Source: Bacillota bacterium
Lineage (GTDB): Bacteria; Bacillota; Clostridia; Christensenellales; CAG-138
Length of the DNA: 31,742 nucleotides
NCBI GenBank assembly: GCA_023416895.1
Contig: JAEZGQ010000065.1
Location: 1-31,742, forward strand
Direction: 5' to 3'
The notes under the pieces are model-generated. The model saw only the letters and a program-made list of their open reading frames with translations, had not been told where the DNA came from and searched no databases. Within the stretch, counting starts at the first letter, position 1; every line of letters starts with the position of its first letter. Positions 24,545 through 31,104 of this stretch are shown piece after piece. The position numbers and the translations under genes are program-made.

Positions 24545-24823
24545 GTGAGAATCAATTCCATACCATCCAAAGATTTGTATTTGCAGTATGTAAACAGCGC
24601 AAGGGATGTGCGCCCGGCAGCGGCAAGACCTCCTATGGGAACGGATAAGGTCGAGCTTACGGACGGCGCCAAAACGTTTTCCGCCGTGCTTCGTGCCGCA
24701 AAGGCCTCCGCGATGGATGAGGCTTCTTCTATCGCAAAAACGGACGGCATTCGTCAGCGTATTGCAAACAACGACTATAACATTCCCGGCGTGGCCGTAG
24801 CCGAGAAAATACTCGGTTTGTAA
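24545..24823 (+). CDS. flgM: Anti-sigma-28 factor FlgM
   Basis: FlgM binds FliA and blocks late flagellar transcription until it is exported through the finished hook-basal body. The 92-residue product begins MRINSI, has a disordered basic N-terminal half and the conserved DKVELTDGAKTFSAVL segment (about 34-49). It ends in a helical sigma-binding region (IRQRIANNDYNIPGVAVAEKIL). The start is GTG with AGGGGTGA upstream. Its partner FliA is encoded at 18476-19234. Confidence 0.92.
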   Translation: MRINSIPSKDLYLQYVNSARDVRPAAARPPMGTDKVELTDGAKTFSAVLRAAKASAMDEASSIAKTDGIRQRIANNDYNIPGVAVAEKILGL

Positions 24824-24853
24824 TAAGGCCCTGCGCGGCGTGAGGTGTTAACT

Positions 24854-25354
24854 GTGTCTGTGTTTCTCCAAGAACTGCTCGAAGCAATGGCCGCGGAGCT
24901 TGATGCGTGCTCGCGGCTTTTGGAATTGGGAAAAACAAAAAAAGAGCAGCTGATTCATAACCGCGTAAACGAGCTCAATGTCACCGTTCGCGCGGAGGCG
25001 GAAAGCGTAAAAAAGCTCAAATCCGCCGCGAAACGCAGGCAGGAGGCGCTCAAGGGGATTGCGCTCGAGCGCGGCATCCAGGACGAAGTTTCGTTTGACG
25101 CGGTGCTTGGGCTTTTGTCGCCTGACAAGCGTGCCGAGGCGGAGCAATGCAAGCTTTCCCTCAAAAAAAACGTGGAAGAGCTCAGCGCGCTCAACGCGCT
25201 GAATCAAAGGCTTATCGAAACCCAGATTCAATACACCGAGTTTTGTATCAACGTTCTCACGGGCGGCTCGCAGGGTCTGGATACTTATGAAAATACCGGG
25301 CATGTGAAGGCGGAATCTCCTGCATTCGCAAGCCTCATTGATACGAAAGCATAG
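24854..25354 (+). CDS. flgN: FlgN family chaperone for FlgK/FlgL
   Basis: FlgN binds FlgK and FlgL in the cytoplasm and brings them to the export gate. The 166-residue product is almost entirely helical coiled coil, with the family C-terminal pattern LNALNQRLIETQIQYTEFCIN. I chose GTG 24854 (GAGG at 24842-24845, 8-base spacing); an earlier in-frame GTG at 24845 would overlap that site. flgK and flgL follow directly. Confidence 0.85.
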   Translation: MSVFLQELLEAMAAELDACSRLLELGKTKKEQLIHNRVNELNVTVRAEAESVKKLKSAAKRRQEALKGIALERGIQDEVSFDAVLGLLSPDKRAEAEQCKLSLKKNVEELSALNALNQRLIETQIQYTEFCINVLTGGSQGLDTYENTGHVKAESPAFASLIDTKA

Positions 25355-25361
25355 GTGCCAC

Positions 25362-26837
25362 ATGAGTTTTTACGGTTTGGAAATTGCAAAAACCGGCTTG
25401 TTCATTAGTCAAAGGGCGATCAACGTTGCCGGTCATAACATCGCAAACGCCAACACCCCAGGCTATACGCGCCAGCGCGTGGTAAGCGAGGCCATCGACC
25501 CGGCAACGCTTTTGACGCGCTTTGGCACCGCCGCAAACGGCACCGTGGGCGGGGGCGCTCAGGTGCAGTCCCTCGAGCAGGTGCGCGACAGCTTCCTCGA
25601 CAAGGAGCTTCGCCGCGAGTATGGCGACGGCAGCATGTGGTCCACCCGTACGGACGCGCTCGAATACATTGAAACCATGTTCGATGAAACGGACAGCAGT
25701 AGCCTCTCCAAGTCGCTCGCAAATTTTTTTGAGGCGATACTTGAGTTTTCCAACGAGCCCGACAGCGAGGAGATCCGCACCAACCTGAGGCAAAGCGGCA
25801 TTACCCTTACCGATACGTTTCATAACTTCTACGAGCAGCTTACCGAAATGCGGAAAACGCAAAACGATTCCGTTGCATCTGCGGTTTTGAGTGTCAACGA
25901 CATCCTCGATAACATCGCCGCCTACAACAAGAGCATTTCCGGCTACGAGCTCAGCGGTGAAAAAGCAAACGATCTTCGGGATAAGCGCAACGTGCAGCTC
26001 GACGAGCTTTCTAAGCTTGTCGACATCGAATACAACTACGATTCCAACGGATATTTGAACATTTCCGTGGGCGGTACCACGCTTTTGAGCCACACGACGG
26101 TAACGCACCTTGAAACCGTTGCGGATCCCGCAACGGGCATGTATGACGTTATGCTCGAGGGAACTACTACCCCGCTTAACTTCACAAGCGGAGAGCTTGC
26201 GGCTTACATTCAGATGCGCGACGGCGCTGCTGCGGATGACATAGGCATTCCCTATCTTCTCAAGGGCCTGAATACCCTGGCGCAAAGCCTTGCAAAAGAA
26301 ATGAACGCCGTACACAGCGCGGGCTGGACGAGAGCCACCACAAGCACCGCTTCGGTAACCGGCGTCAACCTTTTTGAGGTACCCTCCAACGATTACAGCC
26401 TCATCACTGCGGGCAACTTTTCGATCAGCGACGAAGTGCTTGCAAGCGTCAACAACCTTGCCGCTTCAGACACGCAAATCGTGCTTTCCTCAACCAACCC
26501 GCAAGCTGGCAACAACAAAACGGCGCTTGCGCTTAGCGCGCTTTGCAGCGCACAGAACCTTACAAATGTTTCGAGCTTTCAAGGGTATTTGAAGGGCTTC
26601 ATCGTGCAGATCGCCATTGAAAGCGCACACGCACAGACCATGTTCGAAAGCCAGAGTGCGGTTGTTGAGAACCTTGAAACGCGCCGCGAATCCGTTTCGG
26701 GCGTTTCCGTGGACGAGGAAATGGTAAACCTCATCAAAAGCCAGCAAATGTACGCGGCTTCGTCGCGCATCATCACCGCGATCGACGAAAGCCTTGATAT
26801 TCTCATCAACAGGACCGGCATCGTCGGACGCGGCTAA
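25362..26837 (+). CDS. flgK: Flagellar hook-associated protein 1 FlgK
   Basis: FlgK is the first hook-filament junction protein. The 491-residue product has the N-terminal axial signature VAGHNIANANTPGYTRQRVV (about 21-40). The FlgK-specific region LANFFEAILEFSNEPDSEE (about 120-138) and the C-terminal helix SVDEEMVNLIKSQQMYAASS (about 450-469) follow. Length is within the family range. ATG 25362 with AGGTG upstream is preferred over in-frame starts further upstream inside flgN. Confidence 0.97.
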   Translation: MSFYGLEIAKTGLFISQRAINVAGHNIANANTPGYTRQRVVSEAIDPATLLTRFGTAANGTVGGGAQVQSLEQVRDSFLDKELRREYGDGSMWSTRTDALEYIETMFDETDSSSLSKSLANFFEAILEFSNEPDSEEIRTNLRQSGITLTDTFHNFYEQLTEMRKTQNDSVASAVLSVNDILDNIAAYNKSISGYELSGEKANDLRDKRNVQLDELSKLVDIEYNYDSNGYLNISVGGTTLLSHTTVTHLETVADPATGMYDVMLEGTTTPLNFTSGELAAYIQMRDGAAADDIGIPYLLKGLNTLAQSLAKEMNAVHSAGWTRATTSTASVTGVNLFEVPSNDYSLITAGNFSISDEVLASVNNLAASDTQIVLSSTNPQAGNNKTALALSALCSAQNLTNVSSFQGYLKGFIVQIAIESAHAQTMFESQSAVVENLETRRESVSGVSVDEEMVNLIKSQQMYAASSRIITAIDESLDILINRTGIVGRG

Positions 26838-26864
26838 AAGGTTCCGGCGGCAAGGAGGTAACAC

Positions 26865-27803
26865 ATGCGTATAACAACCAACATGTTGTCAAGCGGCTAC
26901 ATGCGAAACATCAACAACAATCTCGGACAGCTTCAGAAGTACGAATACCAGCTGTCGTCCCAAAAGAAGCTTACCAGGCTTTCCGACGACCCCATCGGCA
27001 TCATCAAGAGCATGGAGGCGCGCGTCAAGCTTGCAAATTTGGGAAAATATCAAGACAACGTCGAGAATGCACAGACTTGGATGGTCCAGTCCGAAACCGC
27101 GCTCGACGAGCTCAACGACGTCATCACCAAAGTGTACGAATCCTCGCTCGAAGCAGCGACTGATACCGTTAACGAGGATGATAGAAAAGCCATTGCGGCA
27201 CTCGTCAAGGAGATGCGCGACCATCTTCTTACCATCGGCAACGCAAAGCTTGGCGAAAAGTACATTTTCGGCGGTTATAACACCTCCACGGCACCCTTTG
27301 CGGTGGATTCCGTAACCGGCAAGGTGCTTTATAACGGCCTTGACATGAGCGACGCTGCGAATGCCGCGCTGATTGCAGAAGACGGGCAAACCATACAATA
27401 CGAAATCGGCTACAACATGAAAACCGACGTTTCCATGACCGGTACCAAACTTTTCGGCATGGGTGACGATAACATTTACAACCTCATGAACAACCTTTAC
27501 AATGCCCTTGAAAGCGGTGCTTCTGCAAGCGAGCTTGGAGAATATTCCAGCAAGCTCCTCAGTGCGCAAAGCCGTACGCTTTCCAACCTAGCCGAGATCG
27601 GCGGTAAAACCAACCGCCTCAAGCTGATGGCAAACCGCTATTCGGTGGATGAGGTAAACTTTACGGAGATCAAATCCAAGGTGGAGGATATTGACGTTGC
27701 GGAAACCACCGTGCAGTGGCAAACGGCCATGGCTGTTTACAACTACGCGCTCAAAATCGGCTCGTCCATTCTTCAGGCGTCCTTGGTTGACTACATGAAT
27801 TAA
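26865..27803 (+). CDS. flgL: Flagellar hook-associated protein 3 FlgL
   Basis: FlgL joins FlgK to the flagellin filament. The 312-residue product has the flagellin-like N-terminal domain MRITTNMLSSGYMRNINNNL with YQLSSQKKLTRLSDDPIGII. The junction-specific segment KLGEKYIFGGYNTSTAPF and a C-terminal helix similar to flagellin (ETTVQWQTAMAVYNYALKIG) follow. AAGGAGGT precedes the start. The short AT-rich hairpin at its stop may reduce downstream transcription. Confidence 0.96.
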   Translation: MRITTNMLSSGYMRNINNNLGQLQKYEYQLSSQKKLTRLSDDPIGIIKSMEARVKLANLGKYQDNVENAQTWMVQSETALDELNDVITKVYESSLEAATDTVNEDDRKAIAALVKEMRDHLLTIGNAKLGEKYIFGGYNTSTAPFAVDSVTGKVLYNGLDMSDAANAALIAEDGQTIQYEIGYNMKTDVSMTGTKLFGMGDDNIYNLMNNLYNALESGASASELGEYSSKLLSAQSRTLSNLAEIGGKTNRLKLMANRYSVDEVNFTEIKSKVEDIDVAETTVQWQTAMAVYNYALKIGSSILQASLVDYMN

Positions 27804-27821
27804 ACGTTGGAGAACGTTTTT
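27802..27821 (+). terminator. Small AT-rich hairpin at the flgL stop, possible weak terminator
   Basis: AAACGTT (27802-27808), loop GGAG, AACGTTT (27813-27819), with five T residues from 27817. It overlaps the flgL stop codon. The stem is weak, so partial termination or RNA end protection is as likely as full termination. Confidence 0.4.
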
Positions 27822-27861
27822 AGGAGGAGCAAAAAAACAACAGTTTTTGGGGATACCGCGT

Positions 27862-28443
27862 ATGAATGTGCTTTCAATTCATACCGAGCGGGCCCAGCTT
27901 GAAATCCATACTGAGCCCGCAAAGGTAACAATCAGCAACGCAAGGCCAACCTTCGTGATCAACCGCACGAGGCCTGAGATGCGCGTCGTTCGGCAAATGC
28001 CTCAGTTCAACATCGAATATGAGGAAGTGCCGGGAACGGGGGCGCAGCTTGAGGCTTTGCAGTTGTCCCGCCATTTGAGCGGTATGTCAACGCCTGCTGC
28101 CGACTCGCAAACCGAAAGCACCGAGGCGCTCAAAACCATTTTGAGCGGCAAGGCGCTGGGTGAGATCGTATCCAAAAGCAATACACTGGCCAAACCGCAG
28201 GAGGTCAACCGCCGCCGCGTGGCGGAAAAACGCGCCAACATCGAGTGGGAAACGGGCGTATTCGAAGTGCAGTGGACGACGCCCAGCATCGAAATCGAAT
28301 GGGATATGGGCGGCGGCCCCGTGATAGAGGTGGAGCCGTATTATGTAGAAATCCGCCTTAAAAATCAGCCGTCCGTTGTAATCAAGGTCAACAATGAAAA
28401 CCTGCGCAGCGGCGTGGGCGATAGGGTGGATGAAAAGGTTTGA
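27862..28443 (+). CDS. YviE-like (DUF6470) flagellar-locus protein
   Basis: The 193-residue product starts with repeated short beta segments: IHTERAQLEIHTEPAKVTIS then PTFVINRTRPEMRVV, about residues 6-45. A helical middle and two more beta repeats near the C-terminus follow. This repeated I-x-T/Q pattern and the place between flgL and fliW match YviE/DUF6470 of Bacillus; its function is unknown. I favour ATG 27862 (GGGGAT upstream); an in-frame TTG at 27847 is possible. The strongest AGGAGG (27822-27827) lies too far from either. Confidence 0.75.
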   Translation: MNVLSIHTERAQLEIHTEPAKVTISNARPTFVINRTRPEMRVVRQMPQFNIEYEEVPGTGAQLEALQLSRHLSGMSTPAADSQTESTEALKTILSGKALGEIVSKSNTLAKPQEVNRRRVAEKRANIEWETGVFEVQWTTPSIEIEWDMGGGPVIEVEPYYVEIRLKNQPSVVIKVNNENLRSGVGDRVDEKV

Positions 28444-28464
28444 CAGGAGGGGCAGGAAGCAATT

Positions 28465-28950
28465 ATGCTGATTGAAACGGAACGCTTTGGCACATTTGAG
28501 CTGAAGGACAGGAAAACTCTGGATTTCCCCAACGGAATCCCCGGCTTTGAGGAGCTTCGCACCTTCATTCTTCTGGAAGCAGAGGAAACAAGGCCGCTTT
28601 TGTGGCTGCAATCCGTGGAAAACAAGCACATTGCGCTGCCGGTAATCATCCCGTTCGAGGTGATCAGCGACTATTATGTGGATGTGCGTGAAAACGAGCT
28701 TCAGGATTTGCTTTTGGAAGCTCCGGGCGACCTTTTGATTTTGTCCGTTGTGGTTATCCCCGAGGACGTCAAAAAAATGACGGCCAACCTTGCTTCGCCC
28801 ATCGTCATCAACGCAAAGCGCGGTATCGGCAAGCAACTCGTCATCGATGCTGCAACGCTTCCGCTTCGCTACCCCATTTACGATGTGATTATGCAAAAAC
28901 TTGTCAAGGAGGGCCAAGCCGATGCTGGTACTGTCACGCAAAGCAGGTGA
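28465..28950 (+). CDS. fliW: Flagellar assembly factor / CsrA antagonist FliW
   Basis: FliW binds CsrA and, competitively, flagellin, coupling flagellin levels to translation of flagellin mRNA. The 161-residue product has the family pattern FGTFELKDRKTLDFPNGIPG (about 8-27), then LLWLQSVENKHIALPVI and a C-terminal GKQLVIDAATLPLRYPI. Its last 29 bases overlap csrA, so the pair is translationally linked, as in other Firmicutes. Confidence 0.95.
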   Translation: MLIETERFGTFELKDRKTLDFPNGIPGFEELRTFILLEAEETRPLLWLQSVENKHIALPVIIPFEVISDYYVDVRENELQDLLLEAPGDLLILSVVVIPEDVKKMTANLASPIVINAKRGIGKQLVIDAATLPLRYPIYDVIMQKLVKEGQADAGTVTQSR

Positions 28951-29194
28951 AGTGCTCTTCATCGGCAAGGATATTTCCGTTGAAATATTGAGCGTGGAGG
29001 GCGACCGCGTGCGCATCGGCATCAATGCGCCCAAGGAAACGCGCATTTTCCGCAAGGAACTGATGGATGAAACCATCGAGGCCAACAAAACCGCCATCAA
29101 CGCGCCCGCCATCCGCCTGTTTTTCCCGCCCGGGTCGCCCGTGAACGGCGAAGCGGAGGAAACGTCTAAAAACGAACTCCCCGGCGACCGCTGA
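28922..29194 (+). CDS. csrA: Carbon storage regulator CsrA
   Basis: CsrA is a small dimeric RNA-binding protein that represses flagellin translation at GGA motifs and is sequestered by FliW. The 90-residue product has MLVLSRKAGE at the start, then GDRVRIGINAPKETRIFRKEL. The C-terminal tail (NGEAEETSKNELPGDR) is longer than in the shortest family members. The ribosome binding site GGAGGG lies inside fliW. The usual next gene, flagellin (hag), is missing here; a separate regulated unit follows. Confidence 0.95.
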   Translation: MLVLSRKAGEVLFIGKDISVEILSVEGDRVRIGINAPKETRIFRKELMDETIEANKTAINAPAIRLFFPPGSPVNGEAEETSKNELPGDR

Positions 29195-29204
29195 TTTTTC
29201 GCGC

Positions 29205-29233
29205 TTGCAACATGCGTATATCTCTGGTATGAT
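29205..29233 (+). promoter_or_regulatory. Sigma-A promoter of the attenuator / GNAT-fusion unit
   Basis: TTGCAA (29205-29210), a 17-base spacer, then TATGAT (29228-29233), one of the best promoter matches in the window. Transcription should start near 29240. It lies 10 bases after the csrA stop and gives the following gene its own transcript with a leader of about 220 bases. Confidence 0.75.
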
Positions 29234-29269
29234 TGTTATAAATATGTCATATATAGGAGAACTGAGGTC

Positions 29270-29281
29270 ATGAATCGCTAA
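29270..29281 (+). CDS. Three-codon leader open frame (Met-Asn-Arg-stop)
   Basis: ATG 29270, AAT, CGC, TAA 29279-29281, with AGGAG at 29255-29259 ten bases upstream. It sits about 30 bases after the predicted transcription start. Its stop codon directly abuts the 5' strand of a helix that can block antitermination (29281-29288). Such minimal frames control ribosome-mediated attenuators of antibiotic-resistance genes. Translation is inferred, not shown. Confidence 0.55.
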   Translation: MNR

Positions 29282-29422
29282 TTCCATTGCCGCGCATTGT
29301 GTATAACCGGGCAGCACTTGCCCGTGTATTGACTTGCTGCGAAAATGGGATGTTGCGGGGAACGGCCTTGCGGGGTGGCGCGATGTAGCGCGCTCCAAAA
29401 TAGCTTTTTCCAATCCCTTTCG
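29281..29422 (+). promoter_or_regulatory. Mutually exclusive antiterminator / anti-antiterminator leader RNA
   Basis: Helix 1 (anti-antiterminator): ATTCCATT (29281-29288) pairs with AATGGGAT (29344-29351) over 8 bp with one G-U. It continues past a 2x2 internal loop as CGCG (29291-29294) with TGCG (29338-29341). It encloses hairpin CGGGCA-GCACT-TGCCCG (29308-29324). Helix 2 (antiterminator): CGAAAATGGGAT (29340-29351) copies the 3' arm of the terminator with two extra bases. It can therefore pair with its 5' arm ATCCCTTTCG (29413-29422). The two helices cannot coexist. A local hairpin GCGCG-ATGTAG-CGCGC (29378-29393) lies between. Confidence 0.6.
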
Positions 29423-29446
29423 CGGCTCGAAAGGGATTTTTTTTTT
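29412..29446 (+). terminator. Intrinsic terminator inside the leader of the GNAT-fusion gene
   Basis: Perfect 11-bp stem AATCCCTTTCG (29412-29422), loop CGGCT, CGAAAGGGATT (29428-29438), with ten consecutive T residues (29437-29446). GGAGG (29451-29455) and ATG 29461 follow immediately, leaving no room for another promoter. Expression of the downstream gene therefore requires read-through. Confidence 0.92.
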
Positions 29447-29460
29447 GTACGGAGGTTTTT

Positions 29461-30945
29461 ATGGAACGGCAACTTTATAATACGGACGCCCTTCGTGGGC
29501 ACATCGATGCACTTGCACAAAAATTCGAGGCATCGGGCATCGTAGGGGTTTACAAAAACGGCGAAGCGCTGCTTCGCGCGGCTTACGGCTTTGAAAACCG
29601 GGAAATGCTATCGCCCATGCGCCTTGAAACGCGCCTTTGTTTCGACCTAGAAGCACGCTATCTTTTGGCGCTTTGCGTCTTGCTGCTTGCGGACGCCAAA
29701 AAGATTGCGTTTTCGGATAAAATAAGCAGCTTTCTGCCCGAGTACACGCACGCGGACAAAATTACTGTGCGCCAGCTTTTGCAAGGGAGCTCCGGCATTC
29801 CCGATTATGTCGTGAACGTAAGGCGCATGGCACTCGACAAAGACGCAGCGCATACCGCACTTTCGAGCCGGGAGCAGTATGTAAAAGAAAGGCTTATGTA
29901 CTCGGAAAGGGTGACGTTTGCCGATCTACTTACAGACATTGGCGATATGAAACTCAAGTTCAAGCCCGGCTTGGAATTTGAACCGCAAAACCGTTCGGAC
30001 CATGTAATGCTGCGCGAAATTGTGGAGCGTGTGAGCGGGCTTTCGCTGTACGAATATTTGAAGCAAAACGTATTTTTGCCGTTCGGTATGAACGATACCG
30101 TCGAAGGTATGGTTGGCGAAACTGCATATGCCGGCAGAATGCAGGGCAAAGAGCTTGTTAGAATGCCAAGGCTTACGAGCGGCCGTGCGTTTACCACGAC
30201 GGCGGCGGATTTTGAAAAGCTTTTGCTCGCGTTTACGGCTGGCGAGCTTTTGAGCAAGGGCATGTGGAAAAACGCTCTGCGGATGAACACCGAGGGAATC
30301 GGCCTCGGCTTTGAAGAGGTGGACGGTACTTCCGTGGGGGCTGATGTCGGTTTTGCGGCGGGTACGTTGCGGCTGTACTTTTCGCAGCAGAGCGGGGCAA
30401 GCTACCTCGTGCTTCTCAACGAGGAGCAAAAAACGGAATATATCAACGGCGAATTTTCCGCGTTTTGCCCCAAATTGAGAAGAGAGGTGGAGGCTGCCTT
30501 CACCTTCCCTCAAAACCCGCGTATTGTGCCGTGCGGCAGGCGCTATGGCTACGGCGCGATGGACCTTGAAATTGCGCCCGAGCAATTAGACTTTGTGTTG
30601 GATGCAAAAAGCTGCCTTGCCATATGCTACATTGATCGCGAGAAGCTAAGGCCCTTTGTGCTTCTTGAAGGGAACCGCGCCATTGGCTTGATCTGCCTGC
30701 GTGTGGACAAGAGAAAAGAGGAGTATCTCGTAAACTTTTTGCTCATCGACCGACGCTTTCAAGGGCGCGGCTACGGGAAAATACTGCTGCAGTACGGCAT
30801 AGAGTACCTGAAAGCGCGCGGCGCAAAGGAGCTTTCCATCGGCGTGAACCGGCGAAACCCCGTGGCTCGAAGGCTGTATGAAAGCGTAGGCTTTGTGGCC
30901 GACAGCGTATACGAGGAAGGCGTTTACTTAAAAATGAAGCTGTAA
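29461..30945 (+). CDS. Inactive serine-hydrolase (beta-lactamase/PBP-like) domain fused to GNAT acetyltransferase
   Basis: The 494-residue product has two domains. Residues about 8-345 follow the class C beta-lactamase/PBP-like scaffold (FLPEY 91-95, VSGLSLYEYLKQNVFLPFGM 191-210). The active-site SxxK position reads LEAR (63-66), the YxN position reads PQN (175-177) and the C-terminal His/Lys-x-Gly box reads VGADVG (292-297). Catalysis is therefore unlikely. Residues about 365-494 are a GNAT domain with acetyl-CoA motif QGRGYG (434-439) and NPVARRLYESVGF (466-478), resembling polyamine acetyltransferases of the BltD type. There is no signal peptide, so it is cytoplasmic. The substrate is unknown. 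Confidence 0.8.
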   Translation: MERQLYNTDALRGHIDALAQKFEASGIVGVYKNGEALLRAAYGFENREMLSPMRLETRLCFDLEARYLLALCVLLLADAKKIAFSDKISSFLPEYTHADKITVRQLLQGSSGIPDYVVNVRRMALDKDAAHTALSSREQYVKERLMYSERVTFADLLTDIGDMKLKFKPGLEFEPQNRSDHVMLREIVERVSGLSLYEYLKQNVFLPFGMNDTVEGMVGETAYAGRMQGKELVRMPRLTSGRAFTTTAADFEKLLLAFTAGELLSKGMWKNALRMNTEGIGLGFEEVDGTSVGADVGFAAGTLRLYFSQQSGASYLVLLNEEQKTEYINGEFSAFCPKLRREVEAAFTFPQNPRIVPCGRRYGYGAMDLEIAPEQLDFVLDAKSCLAICYIDREKLRPFVLLEGNRAIGLICLRVDKRKEEYLVNFLLIDRRFQGRGYGKILLQYGIEYLKARGAKELSIGVNRRNPVARRLYESVGFVADSVYEEGVYLKMKL

Positions 30946-30968
30946 GCATAGCTCGTTAAGCCGAACAC

Positions 30969-31003
30969 GGCAAACGGCAGCTTCGATGAATGCTGCCGTT
31001 GCC
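30969..31003 (+). repeat. Stable hairpin after the GNAT-fusion gene
   Basis: GGC-A-AACGGCAGC (30969-30981) pairs with GCTGCCGTT-GCC (30992-31003), leaving one bulged A and the loop TTCGATGAAT. No T-run follows, so it is not a typical intrinsic terminator. It may protect the 3' end of the message or form part of the leader of the methyltransferase gene. Confidence 0.55.
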
Positions 31004-31051
31004 GCCGGGTGGGAGAAGCCGCACAACGCGGCACTGCGGCGCGTAAAATGG

Positions 31052-31086
31052 AAGTACGGCAGGGAACCGTTCCCCGCCGTACTTTT
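31052..31086 (+). terminator. Terminator-like hairpin before the methyltransferase gene
   Basis: AAGTACGGC (31052-31060) pairs with GCCGTACTT (31076-31084). An inner GGGAA (31062-31066) / TTCCC (31070-31074) closes the loop CCG, with one A/C mismatch between the two parts. TTTTC follows. It lies only a few bases before the ribosome binding site (GAAAGGG, about 31090-31096) of the next gene, so it may terminate the previous transcript or act as an attenuator. Confidence 0.6.
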
Positions 31087-31104
31087 CAAGAAAGGGTAAG
31101 ATAA

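Noticed and set aside
25335..26315. Long antisense open frames, the largest opposite flgK and others opposite cheB and fliD.
   Set aside because: They mirror the third-position composition of strongly supported sense genes and show no family patterns or ribosome binding sites.
29244..29273. Alternative nine-codon leader frame starting at ATG 29244.
   Set aside because: It begins within a few bases of the predicted transcription start and has no ribosome binding site; the three-codon frame has one.
29371..29400. GGGGTGG followed by a GC hairpin looks like the core of a T-box antiterminator.
   Set aside because: The bulge after GGGG is only three bases and no stem I with specifier loop or AG-type boxes is present upstream. 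The short-frame attenuator explains the region better.
29240..29446. The transcript of about 200 bases with its own promoter and terminator could be 6S RNA or another stand-alone RNA.
   Set aside because: No 6S-like closing helix with central bubble is visible. A ribosome binding site follows the terminator directly, which fits a regulated leader.
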